DNA of 64,000 nt from Methanosphaera sp. ISO3-F5 (lineage in GTDB: Archaea; Methanobacteriota; Methanobacteria; Methanobacteriales; Methanobacteriaceae), in the NCBI RefSeq assembly GCF_034480035.2, contig NZ_CP118753.2, forward strand, positions 519,001 to 583,000. Reading direction: 5' to 3'. The first letter of the stretch is position 1. Each line of letters starts with the position of its first letter. The notes under the pieces were generated by a model, which ran no database searches, had not been told where the DNA came from, and saw only the letters and a program-made list of their open reading frames with translations. Shown piece after piece: positions 8,404 to 18,401 of the stretch. The translations under genes were made by a program, and so were the position numbers.

Positions 8404-9684
8404 CTAGTGTGATAATCTTTCTATAGCATCATCTAAAGAAATCGTTTCCTGTTCTCCACTAAGCATATCCTTAAGTGTAACAGTATTATTTTCAACTTCA
8501 CTCTGACCAATCATAATAACATTGCTGATATTATTGTTATTCGCATAAGATAAATTCTTTTTAAGTTTTTTACCTTTAAGATCAATATCAGTAATAATAT
8601 CATTGCTACGTAACTTCTGAGCAACTCGTATAGCATCTAATTTAAAATCTTTCTTAATAGGAACAACAAGAACTTTATTATCATCATTACTTTCATACGC
8701 GAGGTTCTGCCTATGATAAGCTTCCATAATACGATCAAAACCAAAAGCAAAACCTGTAGATTCCACTTCTTCAGAATCAAAGAGTGCAGTTAAATTATAT
8801 GTTCCTCCACCAGTAATCTGTTTTTCAGCTCCTAAATCAGGAACATAAACTTCAAACACAATTCCAGTATAATAGTCAAGTCCACGAGCAATAGATAATT
8901 TAACAGTATACTCTTCAAAACCAAAAGTTTCAACAACTTTCAAGGTTTCAATTAACTGACAGACAGCATCATAACTCTCTTCAATATCTTCCACAGAAGC
9001 TTTAAGATCTTCAAGGTCTCCTCGTGAACCATTAACATTAATAATTTTATTTATAATGTCCTTATACTCATCAGTTACACTACAATCATCAAGTAATGAG
9101 TTTAGTAATTCATAATCCTCCTTATCTATACTTGCAATAATTGAGGTAATATCTTCAGCGGAGATATTTAAATGATTAAGAACACCTTTAATAATACCAA
9201 GATGTCCTATGGCAACCTCATAATTTTTAATACCTACTTTACTCAGAGCATCGTTTGCCATGGCAATAATCTCTGCTTCATTATAAACTGGAGTTCCGCC
9301 AATAACTTCTATACCAAACTGCCAGAACTGCCTGAAACGTCCTGCTTGTGGTCTTTCATACCTGAAACAACTACCAAAATAATACATTTTCAAAGGTTTT
9401 GCTGCTTTCTGAAGGTTATTATTATATAATCTTGAAACACTAGCTGTAAGTTCTGGTCTAAGAGCTAAATCTCTTCCACCTTTATCCTGAAAATGATAAA
9501 TTTCTTCCTTAATACCTTCACCACTTTTGGTAGTGAATAATTCCAAATCTTCAAAAATAGGAGTTTTAATCTCTTTAAATCCGTAATTTTCCACAACACT
9601 ACGAATAGTGTTTTCCACATATTTTCTTTCTTCCATATCCTCAAATAGGAAGTCTCTAGTTCCTCTAGGTTTATTAAATTCCAT
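8404..9684 (-). CDS. hisS: Histidyl-tRNA synthetase
   Basis: Class II synthetase charging tRNA-His. Visible are KPRGTRDFL at the N terminus, the motif 2 region LRPELTASVSRLY and RYERPQAGRFRQFWQFG, the histidine-binding GLDYYTGIVFEVY, GGGTYNLT, and motif 3 TGFAFGFDRI, followed by an anticodon-binding domain from about residue 330. Length of 426 is normal. It heads the operon hisS-hisI-PIN/ATPase-isomerase-endA-trpS with intergenic gaps of 1 to 46 bases. No strong ribosome site precedes the ATG; a TATA-like TAATATATAT sits directly before it, so the start or leader may be unusual. Confidence 0.96.
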   Translation of the reverse strand: MEFNKPRGTRDFLFEDMEERKYVENTIRSVVENYGFKEIKTPIFEDLELFTTKSGEGIKEEIYHFQDKGGRDLALRPELTASVSRLYNNNLQKAAKPLKMYYFGSCFRYERPQAGRFRQFWQFGIEVIGGTPVYNEAEIIAMANDALSKVGIKNYEVAIGHLGIIKGVLNHLNISAEDITSIIASIDKEDYELLNSLLDDCSVTDEYKDIINKIINVNGSRGDLEDLKASVEDIEESYDAVCQLIETLKVVETFGFEEYTVKLSIARGLDYYTGIVFEVYVPDLGAEKQITGGGTYNLTALFDSEEVESTGFAFGFDRIMEAYHRQNLAYESNDDNKVLVVPIKKDFKLDAIRVAQKLRSNDIITDIDLKGKKLKKNLSYANNNNISNVIMIGQSEVENNTVTLKDMLSGEQETISLDDAIERLSH

Positions 9685-9710
9685 ATATATTACAACTCTA
9701 CGATTATTTT

Positions 9711-9730
9711 AATGATATAATGTTATCATT
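9711..9730. promoter_or_regulatory. Dyad upstream of hisS
   Basis: AATGATA and TATCATT form a perfect 7-bp inverted repeat with a six-base spacer, 27-46 bases upstream of the hisS start, in the 298-base divergent region shared with aroE. The position suits an operator overlapping the core promoter of the hisS operon. No known regulator motif is matched. Confidence 0.35.
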
Positions 9731-9926
9731 AATTCCTTTCTCTATTAATTAATACATGTAATACTTACACATAACTATGAAAAAATAGTATGGATAAACA
9801 AGGCAACATACTAAAGTAATAGGGTAAAACAGTAATCCATAAAAAAAATAAACATCCACTTAAACAAGTAATAAATGATAAAACCCACTTAAACAGAGAT
9901 TTATAATTACTTACAAATTACATAAA

Positions 9927-9948
9927 TATATATAATTAATTATATATA
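9927..9948 (+). promoter_or_regulatory. aroE promoter: long AT palindrome with TATA-like ends
   Basis: A perfect 22-bp palindrome made only of A and T, centred between 9937 and 9938, carries TATATATA at each end. The left end lies about 50 bases before the aroE ATG, a reasonable distance for a TATA box with a short leader. The symmetry could allow divergent initiation, but low complexity makes chance symmetry more likely than usual. The rest of the 9685-9982 gap holds only AT-rich sequence and the hisS dyad. Confidence 0.45.
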
Positions 9949-9982
9949 GAATTTTACTCTAAAACGATAGGAATAAGTAAAG

Positions 9983-10834
9983 ATGATAACAGGAAAAACC
10001 AAGATAACAGGAGTTATAGGACATCCTATAGAACATAGTATGTCACCACCAATGCATAATAATGCATACAAACAACTAAATATGGATTACGTCTACGTAG
10101 CATTCCATGTTCAACCAGAAAATATAGAAAAACTAATAAATTCATCAAAAACACTGGATATTAAAGGATTAAATGTAACAATACCACATAAAACCACAAT
10201 AATACCATACCTTGACGAAATAGATGAAACAGCAGAAAAAATAGGTGCAGTTAACACAATACAATTCAAAAACGGAATAGCAAAAGGATATAACACAGAC
10301 GGAATAGGTGCAATAAAATCAATACAAGAACACACCACCCTACAAGACAAAAATATTTTAATCATAGGAGCAGGAGGAGCATCAAAAGCAATATCATTCA
10401 CATTAATCAACGAAAACATCAATTCATTAACAATAGCAAACCGTTCACAAAACAATGCAGAAAACCTGATAAACAACATAAAAAAACAAACAGAATTCAC
10501 AAACATAAACTATCAACAAATAAACAACGTCGACGAAATACTCAATCAAACAGACATAATCATAAACACCACACCAATTGGAATGTATCCCAATCATCAG
10601 GTAAAACCACCAATAAAAACAGACAACATAAACAATAAACATGTGGTAATGGACATAATATACAATCCACTAGAAACACAACTACTAAAACAAGCAAAAG
10701 AAAATGGAGCAACAACAATAAATGGAACAAGTATGCTAATAAATCAAGGACTAGAATCATTCAAAATATTCACAGGAAAAGAAGCAACATACGAATCATT
10801 CGAAGAAGCCTTACTAGGCCAACTTAAAAAATAA
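9983..10834 (+). CDS. aroE: Shikimate dehydrogenase
   Basis: Reduces 3-dehydroshikimate to shikimate with NADPH in aromatic amino acid synthesis. The N-terminal substrate domain has VIGHPIEHSMSPPMHN (shikimate-contacting Ser) and NVTIPHK (catalytic Lys); NTIQFKNG and GYNTDGIGA carry the catalytic Asp. The NADP-binding GAGGASKAI loop is near residue 127, and the C terminus has NGTSMLINQGLESF. Length of 283 is standard. The codons are overwhelmingly A- or C-ending, giving a T-poor plus strand. It converges on the glycosyltransferase gene with only six bases between. Confidence 0.96.
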   Translation: MITGKTKITGVIGHPIEHSMSPPMHNNAYKQLNMDYVYVAFHVQPENIEKLINSSKTLDIKGLNVTIPHKTTIIPYLDEIDETAEKIGAVNTIQFKNGIAKGYNTDGIGAIKSIQEHTTLQDKNILIIGAGGASKAISFTLINENINSLTIANRSQNNAENLINNIKKQTEFTNINYQQINNVDEILNQTDIIINTTPIGMYPNHQVKPPIKTDNINNKHVVMDIIYNPLETQLLKQAKENGATTINGTSMLINQGLESFKIFTGKEATYESFEEALLGQLKK

Positions 10835-10840
10835 TAAGAG

Positions 10841-12616
10841 TTACATATAGAATAATTCTTCTATAGTACTTTTAAGAGTTTCAAGAGTCTCAACATTATC
10901 ATGATGTTTATCATACTTCTCTTGAATATTTTTTCTATAAACTTCAACTTTTTCTAAGAAATTATCAAGAATTACTTGATTAACACTATCATGATGTTCA
11001 CCATAACCTAAACGGTCAACAAACATCGCATTAAGAATTTGCTCATACTGTTTATTAACAGGAATACTCAGCACGGGCTTTTCTAACTGCAATGCTTCAG
11101 TAATTAAGGAAAAACCACCATTAGTAATCACACATTTAGCATCTTTAAAATCCTTAAATAACTGTTTTTCAGTAAATGATCTAAACAATACATTACCGTC
11201 ACGTTCATCCTTATGAAAACCGTAAACAATAAATTTCTTATCAGAATTCTCTTTAAGCAACTTAATAAGCTGACTATTGGAGTCGCTGGTCTGATAAACA
11301 AGAATATAATCTTTAACAGTTGGTGTAAGAGCATATATTTCGTCACGAATTATTGGATGAACATACATGGTTGTATTCTCATTTTTTAGTGGAGGATAAA
11401 AATATGAATAAATTAATGTTCTATCCGCTCTTTGTATAAAAGCATGCACGACCGCTTCAGCAAAAAGTTTATCCTTAGCATACTTGGTAGGAGAATCATA
11501 CTTAGCTTCAGTAATTACATGCATATTATCAATAGATAATAAAGGAATACTAAGAATATGTGACAATAGGTTTGCATAAAACTCAAAATCAGAAATAATC
11601 AAATCTGGTTTGAACTTCTTAGCTAACTTATACATCTTATTAATATTATTCTTCAAATCACTAGGAACATCCTTCATATTATAAACAAAAGTCTTCTTAT
11701 AACGTGCCTCATTGTCTTCGTAAACAGTATTAAAGCCACTAATCTCATAAACATTCTCAAATTTGTTACTAAGATACTTGTAAGCCCTGTCACTAGCAAA
11801 AACAATCAAGTCATAACCCTCATTAATAAGGTATTCTATAACCACAGCACTTCGTATAGCATGACCTAATCCTTCACCACATAATGAATAAAAAATTCTG
11901 TTTTTCTTTCTATGAACGCCATGTTCAAAACTATAATCTAATTCTTCTAGACTCACTTTACTTCCCACCATCTGTCTTGCAGTACTTTTAGCATACTTCA
12001 ATGTAATATCCTTCAAACCTTCCTCTTCTAAACGTCTTGTAGAAATAAGCAAACGTGGTTTCTCAAGAACTTTAAATCGACTTATTTTACCAATACGTTC
12101 AATATAATCAGTATCTTCACCAAAATCAAGGGTTTCATCAAAACCATTTACTTTTTCATGAAGTGATTTATAAGTTAAAATACCATAACAACCAGCACCA
12201 TGAGGTTTAATCTCTGAAATCTGTTTAGTCATATAATTAGCAAATTCATGGGTTAACTGGTTAATAAAGCTCTTCTCTAAAGGCACGATCTGTGTAATTG
12301 CAATTCCGAGATTATGTAATTCGAACTCTTCAACAGCAGATGAAATATAATTATTTGTTAAAACGGAATCAGCATCCAAGAAGAGTAATAATTCTCCTCT
12401 AGCAACTTTTGCCCCATTATTACGTCCCACGCTAGGTAAACCCCCTGGAACAACTTTACAACCATATGATTCGGCTATTTCCACGGTTTTATCCGTTGAA
12501 TTAGCATCTGCAATTATCACTTCCAAATCATCAAATTCCTGTCTTTGTATACTTGTTAACAAGTTTGGAAGAAATTCTTCCTCATTATATGAAGGTATAA
12601 TTATACTAACTTTCAT
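10841..12616 (-). CDS. Two-domain glycosyltransferase (GT2 + MurG/MJ1255-like)
   Basis: Residues 1-230 form a family 2 glycosyltransferase: VSIIIPSYNEEEFLPNLL, DANSTDKTVEIA, and the metal-binding LFLDADSVL. From about 245 a second, MurG-like fold begins (RIFYSLCGEGLGHAIRSA) and ends with VITNGGFSLITEALQLEKPV and a NKQYEQILNA stretch typical of nucleotide-sugar binding in GT-B enzymes of the archaeal MJ1255 type. The two halves are in one frame without a stop, so this is a fusion. It may act in surface glycan or pseudomurein/glycolipid assembly; substrates are unknown. The start is ATG at 12616 behind GTGAT; a TTG lies one codon upstream. Confidence 0.87.
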   Translation of the reverse strand: MKVSIIIPSYNEEEFLPNLLTSIQRQEFDDLEVIIADANSTDKTVEIAESYGCKVVPGGLPSVGRNNGAKVARGELLLFLDADSVLTNNYISSAVEEFELHNLGIAITQIVPLEKSFINQLTHEFANYMTKQISEIKPHGAGCYGILTYKSLHEKVNGFDETLDFGEDTDYIERIGKISRFKVLEKPRLLISTRRLEEEGLKDITLKYAKSTARQMVGSKVSLEELDYSFEHGVHRKKNRIFYSLCGEGLGHAIRSAVVIEYLINEGYDLIVFASDRAYKYLSNKFENVYEISGFNTVYEDNEARYKKTFVYNMKDVPSDLKNNINKMYKLAKKFKPDLIISDFEFYANLLSHILSIPLLSIDNMHVITEAKYDSPTKYAKDKLFAEAVVHAFIQRADRTLIYSYFYPPLKNENTTMYVHPIIRDEIYALTPTVKDYILVYQTSDSNSQLIKLLKENSDKKFIVYGFHKDERDGNVLFRSFTEKQLFKDFKDAKCVITNGGFSLITEALQLEKPVLSIPVNKQYEQILNAMFVDRLGYGEHHDSVNQVILDNFLEKVEVYRKNIQEKYDKHHDNVETLETLKSTIEELFYM

Positions 12617-12760
12617 CAAATCACATCTAAAAGTAGGTTTATGGAAAGTATCAATTTAAACTACTTTAACTATTTATTATTTATAATTAAAATTACTTCC
12701 TAAAAAACTATTAATCAGTATATTAAAATATTTAATTAAAAAATATTAAGAGGATTAAAA

Positions 12761-13396
12761 ATGATAACATTTTCAAGAGAAGAAATTAGAGATATTATCA
12801 TAGCAGTAATAGCTTTAACAATACTTTATGCATTATCTGTTACAAGACCTTTTGGATGGTCAATGGATAGTTTAATGTTATTTATACCAATTTCATTTGT
12901 AGCAGTAGGCATAGGATTTATATTACATGAACTTGGACACAAAGTAGTAGCACAACGATTCGGATTCTTCTCAGAATTTCGTCGATGGGACTATGGTCTG
13001 ATACTGGGATTATTGTCCATACCCTTTGGTTTCATGATATTTGCTCCTGGAGCAGTATACTTCGGATCTTATGGTAGGATGGTAACAACAGAAGAAAACG
13101 GTAAAATATCCATAGCAGGACCAATCGTAAACATAATATTAGCATTATTCTTCTTAGCTTTAACATTAACACTTAGACCATACTTATCAATGCAAAATGC
13201 TGGAATGATGTACGTACTATTATTAACATTAGTACTGGCATTTAATGTAAACAGTTTCCTAGCAGTATTTAACCTGCTGCCAATACCACCATTAGATGGA
13301 TCAAAGGTTATTCAATGGAATTTACCCATATACATTGTTACAATGATAATAGCAGCAGTACTAACATACATATCATATACCATTAATTTATTCTAA
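12761..13396 (+). CDS. M50-family membrane zinc metalloprotease (site-2 protease type)
   Basis: Integral membrane protein with the zinc motif HELGH at residues 56-60 and the second metal-site region NLLPIPPLDGSKV at 171-183 (Asp179 expected to bind zinc). Roughly five or six membrane helices. This is the short archaeal class lacking PDZ or CBS domains. Members cut substrates within or near the membrane; the substrate here is unknown. The ATG follows AGAGGATT. It stands alone between a divergent glycosyltransferase gene and a convergent membrane protein gene; the 44-base 3' gap carries T-runs on both strands that could terminate both genes. Confidence 0.92.
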   Translation: MITFSREEIRDIIIAVIALTILYALSVTRPFGWSMDSLMLFIPISFVAVGIGFILHELGHKVVAQRFGFFSEFRRWDYGLILGLLSIPFGFMIFAPGAVYFGSYGRMVTTEENGKISIAGPIVNIILALFFLALTLTLRPYLSMQNAGMMYVLLLTLVLAFNVNSFLAVFNLLPIPPLDGSKVIQWNLPIYIVTMIIAAVLTYISYTINLF

Positions 13397-13440
13397 AAAA
13401 ACATTCCTTTTTTCCTTATTTTTAAAAAAATAGTAAATAA

Positions 13441-14490
13441 TTAAGACCTATTTTGTCTTAATCTCATAGTAGGATTATCAAGATACGTGTAAAAGTTCCA
13501 CGACATGAACGTTAAGTCACATTTACCCTTAAACTTGGTGAACACTTCCTGAATCAACTCTTTATCTGGTGTACTGCTATTCATTGTATAAACTGTTAAG
13601 TCACCATTAACCACGACATTCGTAACATTAAATTCTGTCATATCAACAGGTTCTGACTGGTTAACAACAGTTAAAGTATGTACTTCAGTATCGCTTCCAC
13701 CAACTTCAATAATCATGGCAAGCAATAAAATATAACCCATAATAACCACGGGTTTAACAAAATATTTTAAACCAATCTTACCATTAGAATAATAAGCTAA
13801 TAGCATGAACCCTATTCCAATCAGGAATGGTTGAGAAAATATGCCACCATCAAGCAAGCCTATTAAAGCAACAACCAAAGCAACACTAGCAACAATCCTA
13901 TGTAAATCCTTCATATCACATGAACCAATCAGTCCAAGAATGTAACAGACAGGCCAAAACACTACAATAACCAAAACATAAGGCATTACAAGTGGAAGGA
14001 TTGATGAAGCAGTATTAACATGTCCTGGAACAAAATACTTGGCAAAGAAACCTAAAACAGACTTATAAGCATGAGAATGCATAGGACTACTAGTACTAGT
14101 AGAAGAACTCATAGAAGTAAGAATTGTATAAAATGATACTCCAAACTGTTGCCTAATATATGCTTCAATAAGTAATCCAATTAATGCACAGGTAATTAAA
14201 AGAATAATTGAGAGCTTAATATACTTCAAATGATAATCTTCACTTTTATAAAGAAATTTTTTAACTTTTTCGTTATCTCTTATAAAAGAAGACAATATAA
14301 GAGTCACTGCAAGTAACCATAAAAACAGTACAGTTTTTCCCTCAGAGGAACCTTCCAATAAGGGCCAAAGTAGCTGCGTAACAAAGGAATCAACAGAATC
14401 CGTAAATAATATGATAAAACCTAACAATGCAAGAACAATACCTGCAATCAATGTTTTATTCAATGAAAATTTAAAATCATTTAATTCCAT
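13441..14490 (-). CDS. Multi-pass membrane protein of unknown function
   Basis: Not recognised. It shows hydrophobic segments near residues 14-32, 52-70, 92-112, 165-190, 198-232 and 245-262, then a soluble C-terminal tail of about 85 residues with the pattern VVVNGDLTVYTMNSSTPDKE, which probably lies outside the membrane. A Ser/Thr/His-rich loop (SMSSSTSTSSPMHSHAYKS) near 125-143 may be disordered. The ATG has GGAGGAGC upstream. It is the last gene of the minus-strand run after nadA (63-base gap) and could be co-transcribed, but nothing ties it to NAD synthesis. Confidence 0.75.
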   Translation of the reverse strand: MELNDFKFSLNKTLIAGIVLALLGFIILFTDSVDSFVTQLLWPLLEGSSEGKTVLFLWLLAVTLILSSFIRDNEKVKKFLYKSEDYHLKYIKLSIILLITCALIGLLIEAYIRQQFGVSFYTILTSMSSSTSTSSPMHSHAYKSVLGFFAKYFVPGHVNTASSILPLVMPYVLVIVVFWPVCYILGLIGSCDMKDLHRIVASVALVVALIGLLDGGIFSQPFLIGIGFMLLAYYSNGKIGLKYFVKPVVIMGYILLLAMIIEVGGSDTEVHTLTVVNQSEPVDMTEFNVTNVVVNGDLTVYTMNSSTPDKELIQEVFTKFKGKCDLTFMSWNFYTYLDNPTMRLRQNRS

Positions 14491-14553
14491 TTTCTTGACA
14501 GCTCCTCCAATTTAATTAAAAAAAAAGTAGTTAAAAGATGAATATCTCTGAAA

Positions 14554-15468
14554 TTAGGATAAATCTAACATTCTCTGAATTCCAACACGAGCCTTATCAG
14601 CAATATCCTCATCAACAGTAACTTCATACTTTTCTTCTTTAAGTGCATCCCTAACCTTTTCAAGAGTAATAAGTTTCATAGTAAGACAAAATGCGTCACG
14701 TCTTAAAGGATAAAATTCCTTATCAGGGTTTTCTCGTTTAAGTCTGGTAGCAAGATCTATCTCAGTACCAACAACTAACTCCTTAATTTCAGGATCCTTA
14801 GCAAGTCTTACCATTCCACCAGTACTTTCAACATAATCTGCAAGAACTCTTACATCATCATTACATTCTGGATGAACAACAATCTTAGCATCAGGATGTT
14901 TTTTCCTAGCTTCTTCAATATCCTCTGGTTTAAACATTGTATGTACATAACAATGCCCATCCTCTGGAACTATAATAGCTTCTTTACCTGATTCTTTAGC
15001 AGAGTATGTTCCAAGATTATGATCCGGAGCAAATATGAAATCATCACCATCTAATGATGAAACAATTTTACCCGCATTTGCTGAAGTACAAACTATTGTA
15101 GCTTCACTCTTGGTTTCTGCCCTACTATTAACATATAACACAACTTCACTATCTGGGTGTTGTCTTTTTGCTTCTTGAAGTTCTTCTAATGAAATCATAT
15201 CTGCCATCTGACAATTTGCCCTATTATCTGGTAATAAAACTTTCTTGTCTGGATTCAATATTGCAGCAGTTTCTGCCATAAAATTAACACCACAGAATAT
15301 TATCATATCTGTGTCATCAACATTACTAGCTTTAATACATAATTCCAAAGAATCTCCTACAAAGTCTGCAATTTCCTGTATCTCTTTTGGTTGATAATTA
15401 TGTGCCAATATTATAGCATTTTTTTCTTGTTTAAGATTTTCAATTTCCTTTATAATTTCATTAGTCAT
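14554..15468 (-). CDS. nadA: Quinolinate synthase
   Basis: Condenses iminoaspartate and dihydroxyacetone phosphate to quinolinate, the NAD precursor; a [4Fe-4S] enzyme. The three cluster-binding cysteines expected in the family are in IIFCGVNFMAETA, VHPECNDD and RDAFCLTM. AHNYQPKEIQEIADFVGDSL and FAPDHNLG are family signatures. I start at the ATG of MTNEIIKE at 15468 with AAGGGG upstream rather than the TTG two codons earlier. About 304 residues, normal length. No nadB/nadX or nadC is visible in the window. Confidence 0.96.
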   Translation of the reverse strand: MTNEIIKEIENLKQEKNAIILAHNYQPKEIQEIADFVGDSLELCIKASNVDDTDMIIFCGVNFMAETAAILNPDKKVLLPDNRANCQMADMISLEELQEAKRQHPDSEVVLYVNSRAETKSEATIVCTSANAGKIVSSLDGDDFIFAPDHNLGTYSAKESGKEAIIVPEDGHCYVHTMFKPEDIEEARKKHPDAKIVVHPECNDDVRVLADYVESTGGMVRLAKDPEIKELVVGTEIDLATRLKRENPDKEFYPLRRDAFCLTMKLITLEKVRDALKEEKYEVTVDEDIADKARVGIQRMLDLS

Positions 15469-15532
15469 ACTCAACCCCTTCTATTATTTAACTCTTTGAA
15501 ATTAATATAATTTTTTTAACATAAATAATTTA

Positions 15533-16294
15533 TTAGATTATTGCATCATTTAAAGTATTTTGACATTCACAAATCAAATTTTCATTAGTATTTTTAATGC
15601 TTTTTGTAATTATCTTGATTAGTTTTTCTTCACAATCCTTCATCGCATCAATAACTTCTGTAGTGGTTAACTTATGTGGGGATATTGATGCAGCATAGTT
15701 AGTAACAGCACAAATGCTACTATAGCACATCTGCTTTTCTTTTGCTAGAACCACTTCAGGTACGCCAGTCATTCCTACAACTTTACCACCAATCAATTTA
15801 TAGAATTGTATTTCTGCGCCTGTTTCAAATCGTGGACCTTCAGTAGCAATATAAATTCCATATGGATGAACTTCACCAGATTTTATTAATGTTTGTCTTA
15901 AGTTTTCACAGTATGGTTCCGTGCAGTCAATATGTACAACTTCCTCGTCAAAGAATGTTGACACTCTGCTATGTGTAAAATCTATGAAATTGTCTGGAAT
16001 TAACAAGTCACCTGGCATGATGTTGGTATCAAGAGAACCCACTGAGTTTGTGGCATAAACTTGTTTTACTCCAATAATGTTTAATGCTTCAATGTTTGCT
16101 CTGTAATTAATTTTGTGTGGGGGTACACTATGACCCTCACTATGGCGTGGAATGTAAGCAACTTCTTTATTATCAATTTCCAGAATACTGATAAGCGGAG
16201 CTTTTCCATATTTTGTGTCAATCATTTCCTCTCTTATCAGAGGATATGTTTCTTTTAATGAGCTGGTACCAGTTCCACCAATAATGCCGATCAT
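15533..16294 (-). CDS. S-methyl-5'-thioadenosine/thioinosine phosphorylase family
   Basis: Purine nucleoside phosphorylase family 2, salvaging the by-product of S-adenosylmethionine use. Signatures: IGIIGGTGTSSL at the N terminus (phosphate site), IPRHSEGHSVPPHKINYRAN, the base/ribose site EGPRFETGAEIQ, and VGMTGVPEVVLAKE followed by AVTNYAAS. In Methanocaldococcus the orthologous type prefers methylthioinosine; which substrate this one uses cannot be read with certainty. It starts four bases after the rtcB stop, with GGGG upstream of the ATG, so the two are probably co-translated. Confidence 0.92.
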   Translation of the reverse strand: MIGIIGGTGTSSLKETYPLIREEMIDTKYGKAPLISILEIDNKEVAYIPRHSEGHSVPPHKINYRANIEALNIIGVKQVYATNSVGSLDTNIMPGDLLIPDNFIDFTHSRVSTFFDEEVVHIDCTEPYCENLRQTLIKSGEVHPYGIYIATEGPRFETGAEIQFYKLIGGKVVGMTGVPEVVLAKEKQMCYSSICAVTNYAASISPHKLTTTEVIDAMKDCEEKLIKIITKSIKNTNENLICECQNTLNDAII

Positions 16295-16298
16295 CTGA

Positions 16299-17747
16299 TT
16301 ACCCCTTAATTACACCTAAAGGTTTCATTTGTGCTACAAGTTTACTAATGCCTGCTTGGTCAGCAGTTTTAACAACAGCATCAACATCTTTATATGCATT
16401 AGGTGCTTCTTCTGCTATAACTGGCTGTGAATTTGCTTTAAGAATAATTCCTTTTTCTCTTAATTGTTTCTGTATTTCTTCCGGTGAAAATTCACGTTTT
16501 GCACCAGATCTGCTTAGTACACGACCTGCACCATGTGCTGTTGAACCAAATGTTTCATTCATTGCATTTTCTGTACCTGCTAAAACGTATGAACAAGTAC
16601 CCATAGTTCCTGGTATAAGTACTGGTTGACCATAGTCACGATATTCTTGTGGGATTTCTTTTTGTCCCGGACCGAATGAACGTGTTGCTCCTTTTCTGTG
16701 AACATAAACTGTTTTTGTGAGTTTGCCTACTTTATGTCTTTCTCTTTTTACTATGTTATGGGCAACATCATATAGTACGTGCATTCCTAGACTGTCTGCA
16801 TCTTTTTTGAATATGTTTTCGAATGTTTCTCTTGTCCAATGTTGAATCATTTGTCTGTTTGTCCAAGCATAGTTTGCACCTGCGGCCATTGCATGTAAAT
16901 ATTTTTGTGCTTCATCAGAATCTATTGGTGCACAGGCTAGTTGTCTGTCTGGTAGGTTCATTTTTAATCTTTTTGCGGTTTTATCCATTTCTCTCAGGTT
17001 ATCTGCACAGATTTGGTAACCACATCCTCTTGAACCTGTGTGAATTAGGATTACAACTTGATCTTTTTCCAGTCCATAATTTTTTGCTGTGTCTTCATCG
17101 TAGATGTTATTAACTGATTGGATTTCTAGGAAGTGGTTTCCACTACCTAGTGATCCTAGTTGTGGTATTCCTCTTCTTTTTGCTTTTGTACTGACTGCAT
17201 CAGGGTCTGCTCCTTTCATGCAACCATTTTCTTCAAGGAATTTAAGGTCTTCTTCCCATCCGTATTCGTTTTCTATGGCCCATGTTGCACCATTAAGTAA
17301 TACTTCATCAATTTCTGATTCTTTTAAATGTTTTATTCCGTTACTTCCTAATCCGGATGGTATTTTCTTGAACAGTTCATCAACTAATTCCTGCATGTGT
17401 GGTTTAACATCTTCTTCTGTGAGGTTTGTTTTTATAAGTCTTACTCCACAGTTAATATCAAATCCTACTCCGCCGGGACTTATTACTCCATTGTTTTCTG
17501 CAAATGCTCCTACTCCTCCTATACTGAATCCGTATCCGAAGTGTATGTCTGGTAATCCTATTGATCTTTTCTGTATTCCTTCAAGACAGGCTACATTTGC
17601 TACTTGGTTTATTGCACTGTCTTCTATTGTTTTTGCGGATTCATCATCTAAGTATATACGAGCTGGTACTCTCATATCTTTTCTGGCAGATGATGGAATT
17701 TCATATACTCCATCTCTTATTTTTTCTAAATCTTGCTTACCTACCAT
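16299..17747 (-). CDS. rtcB: RtcB tRNA-splicing RNA ligase
   Basis: GTP- and Mn-dependent ligase joining 2',3'-cyclic phosphate and 5'-OH RNA ends after EndA cleavage. Visible are the metal-ligand motifs [13 protein letters not shown] (Cys) and [13 protein letters not shown] (His), [11 protein letters not shown], and [15 protein letters not shown], whose His is the guanylylated residue in the family, plus the C-terminal GVIKG. The 482 residues are uninterrupted; no intein is inserted, though many archaeal RtcB genes carry one. Its activator archease is the next gene upstream (109-base gap). Confidence 0.97.
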   Translation of the reverse strand: MVGKQDLEKIRDGVYEIPSSARKDMRVPARIYLDDESAKTIEDSAINQVANVACLEGIQKRSIGLPDIHFGYGFSIGGVGAFAENNGVISPGGVGFDINCGVRLIKTNLTEEDVKPHMQELVDELFKKIPSGLGSNGIKHLKESEIDEVLLNGATWAIENEYGWEEDLKFLEENGCMKGADPDAVSTKAKRRGIPQLGSLGSGNHFLEIQSVNNIYDEDTAKNYGLEKDQVVILIHTGSRGCGYQICADNLREMDKTAKRLKMNLPDRQLACAPIDSDEAQKYLHAMAAGANYAWTNRQMIQHWTRETFENIFKKDADSLGMHVLYDVAHNIVKRERHKVGKLTKTVYVHRKGATRSFGPGQKEIPQEYRDYGQPVLIPGTMGTCSYVLAGTENAMNETFGSTAHGAGRVLSRSGAKREFSPEEIQKQLREKGIILKANSQPVIAEEAPNAYKDVDAVVKTADQAGISKLVAQMKPLGVIKG

Positions 17748-17856
17748 TTTTATTCACTCAGTTTTATTGTAAATTGATTAAGTTTCATATAATTTTTTTT
17801 TTTAATATTTTATTTATCTATTTTTAATATCTGTTTTTATCAATATTTTTAATTTT

Positions 17857-18285
17857 TTATAAATCCACGATGAACTTAATTTTTATCTGGTCTTCTTTTT
17901 TTTCTATGTTCATTTCATGATAGGTTATGGCTTTAACTTCTGTTTTATAATTGTATATTGTGGTGTCATAGGTATCTCCCATTATTTTGCCTGTTAGTAA
18001 ATATTCGTTTTCTTTTTCTGTAATTTTTATATTATATTGTGATGCCATGAAATTTTCACTATCTAATAATATTAGTAGTTCGGTTATCCAATCATATAAT
18101 AATCCATATTCGTCCTCGGATGTTAATGTAATCTTTTTTGTTATTTCTGGCTTAATCTTCTCTATGTCTGTTATTAAATTTAATGTAGCTAATGCTGAGT
18201 TTTCGAATGCTTTTTCTATATTGTTGGATGTTACTTTGATTCCTATATCTGCTGTTGTATCAAAATATTTGAATTTGTTTGTCAT
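17857..18285 (-). CDS. Archease, RtcB cofactor
   Basis: Small protein that speeds RtcB guanylylation and allows multiple turnovers. It begins KFKYFDTTADIGIKV, the conserved archease N terminus with metal-binding Asp residues, continues with AFENSALATLNLITD, and ends KIKFIVDL, where the C-terminal acidic residue is typical. The 142 residues match the family. Placed directly upstream of rtcB on the same strand, a common archaeal pairing. No clear ribosome site precedes the ATG. Confidence 0.93.
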   Translation of the reverse strand: MTNKFKYFDTTADIGIKVTSNNIEKAFENSALATLNLITDIEKIKPEITKKITLTSEDEYGLLYDWITELLILLDSENFMASQYNIKITEKENEYLLTGKIMGDTYDTTIYNYKTEVKAITYHEMNIEKKEDQIKIKFIVDL

Positions 18286-18401
18286 ATGTTTATTTTTCGT
18301 TCTTATTCTTAAATCAATTTTTTTATTTTATTGTTCTATTTTTCAATATTTTTTTTTGGGGGGTATGTCCTGGTTTAAATTGTTTTTATCAAAGTGTTAC
18401 T

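Noticed and set aside
9927-9948. 22-bp palindrome as a specific operator
   Set aside because: It is pure A/T and overlaps TATA-like sequence, so symmetry can arise easily; I list it as promoter only.
16299-17747. Intein in RtcB (also considered for infB)
   Set aside because: Both proteins have normal length and unbroken family motifs.
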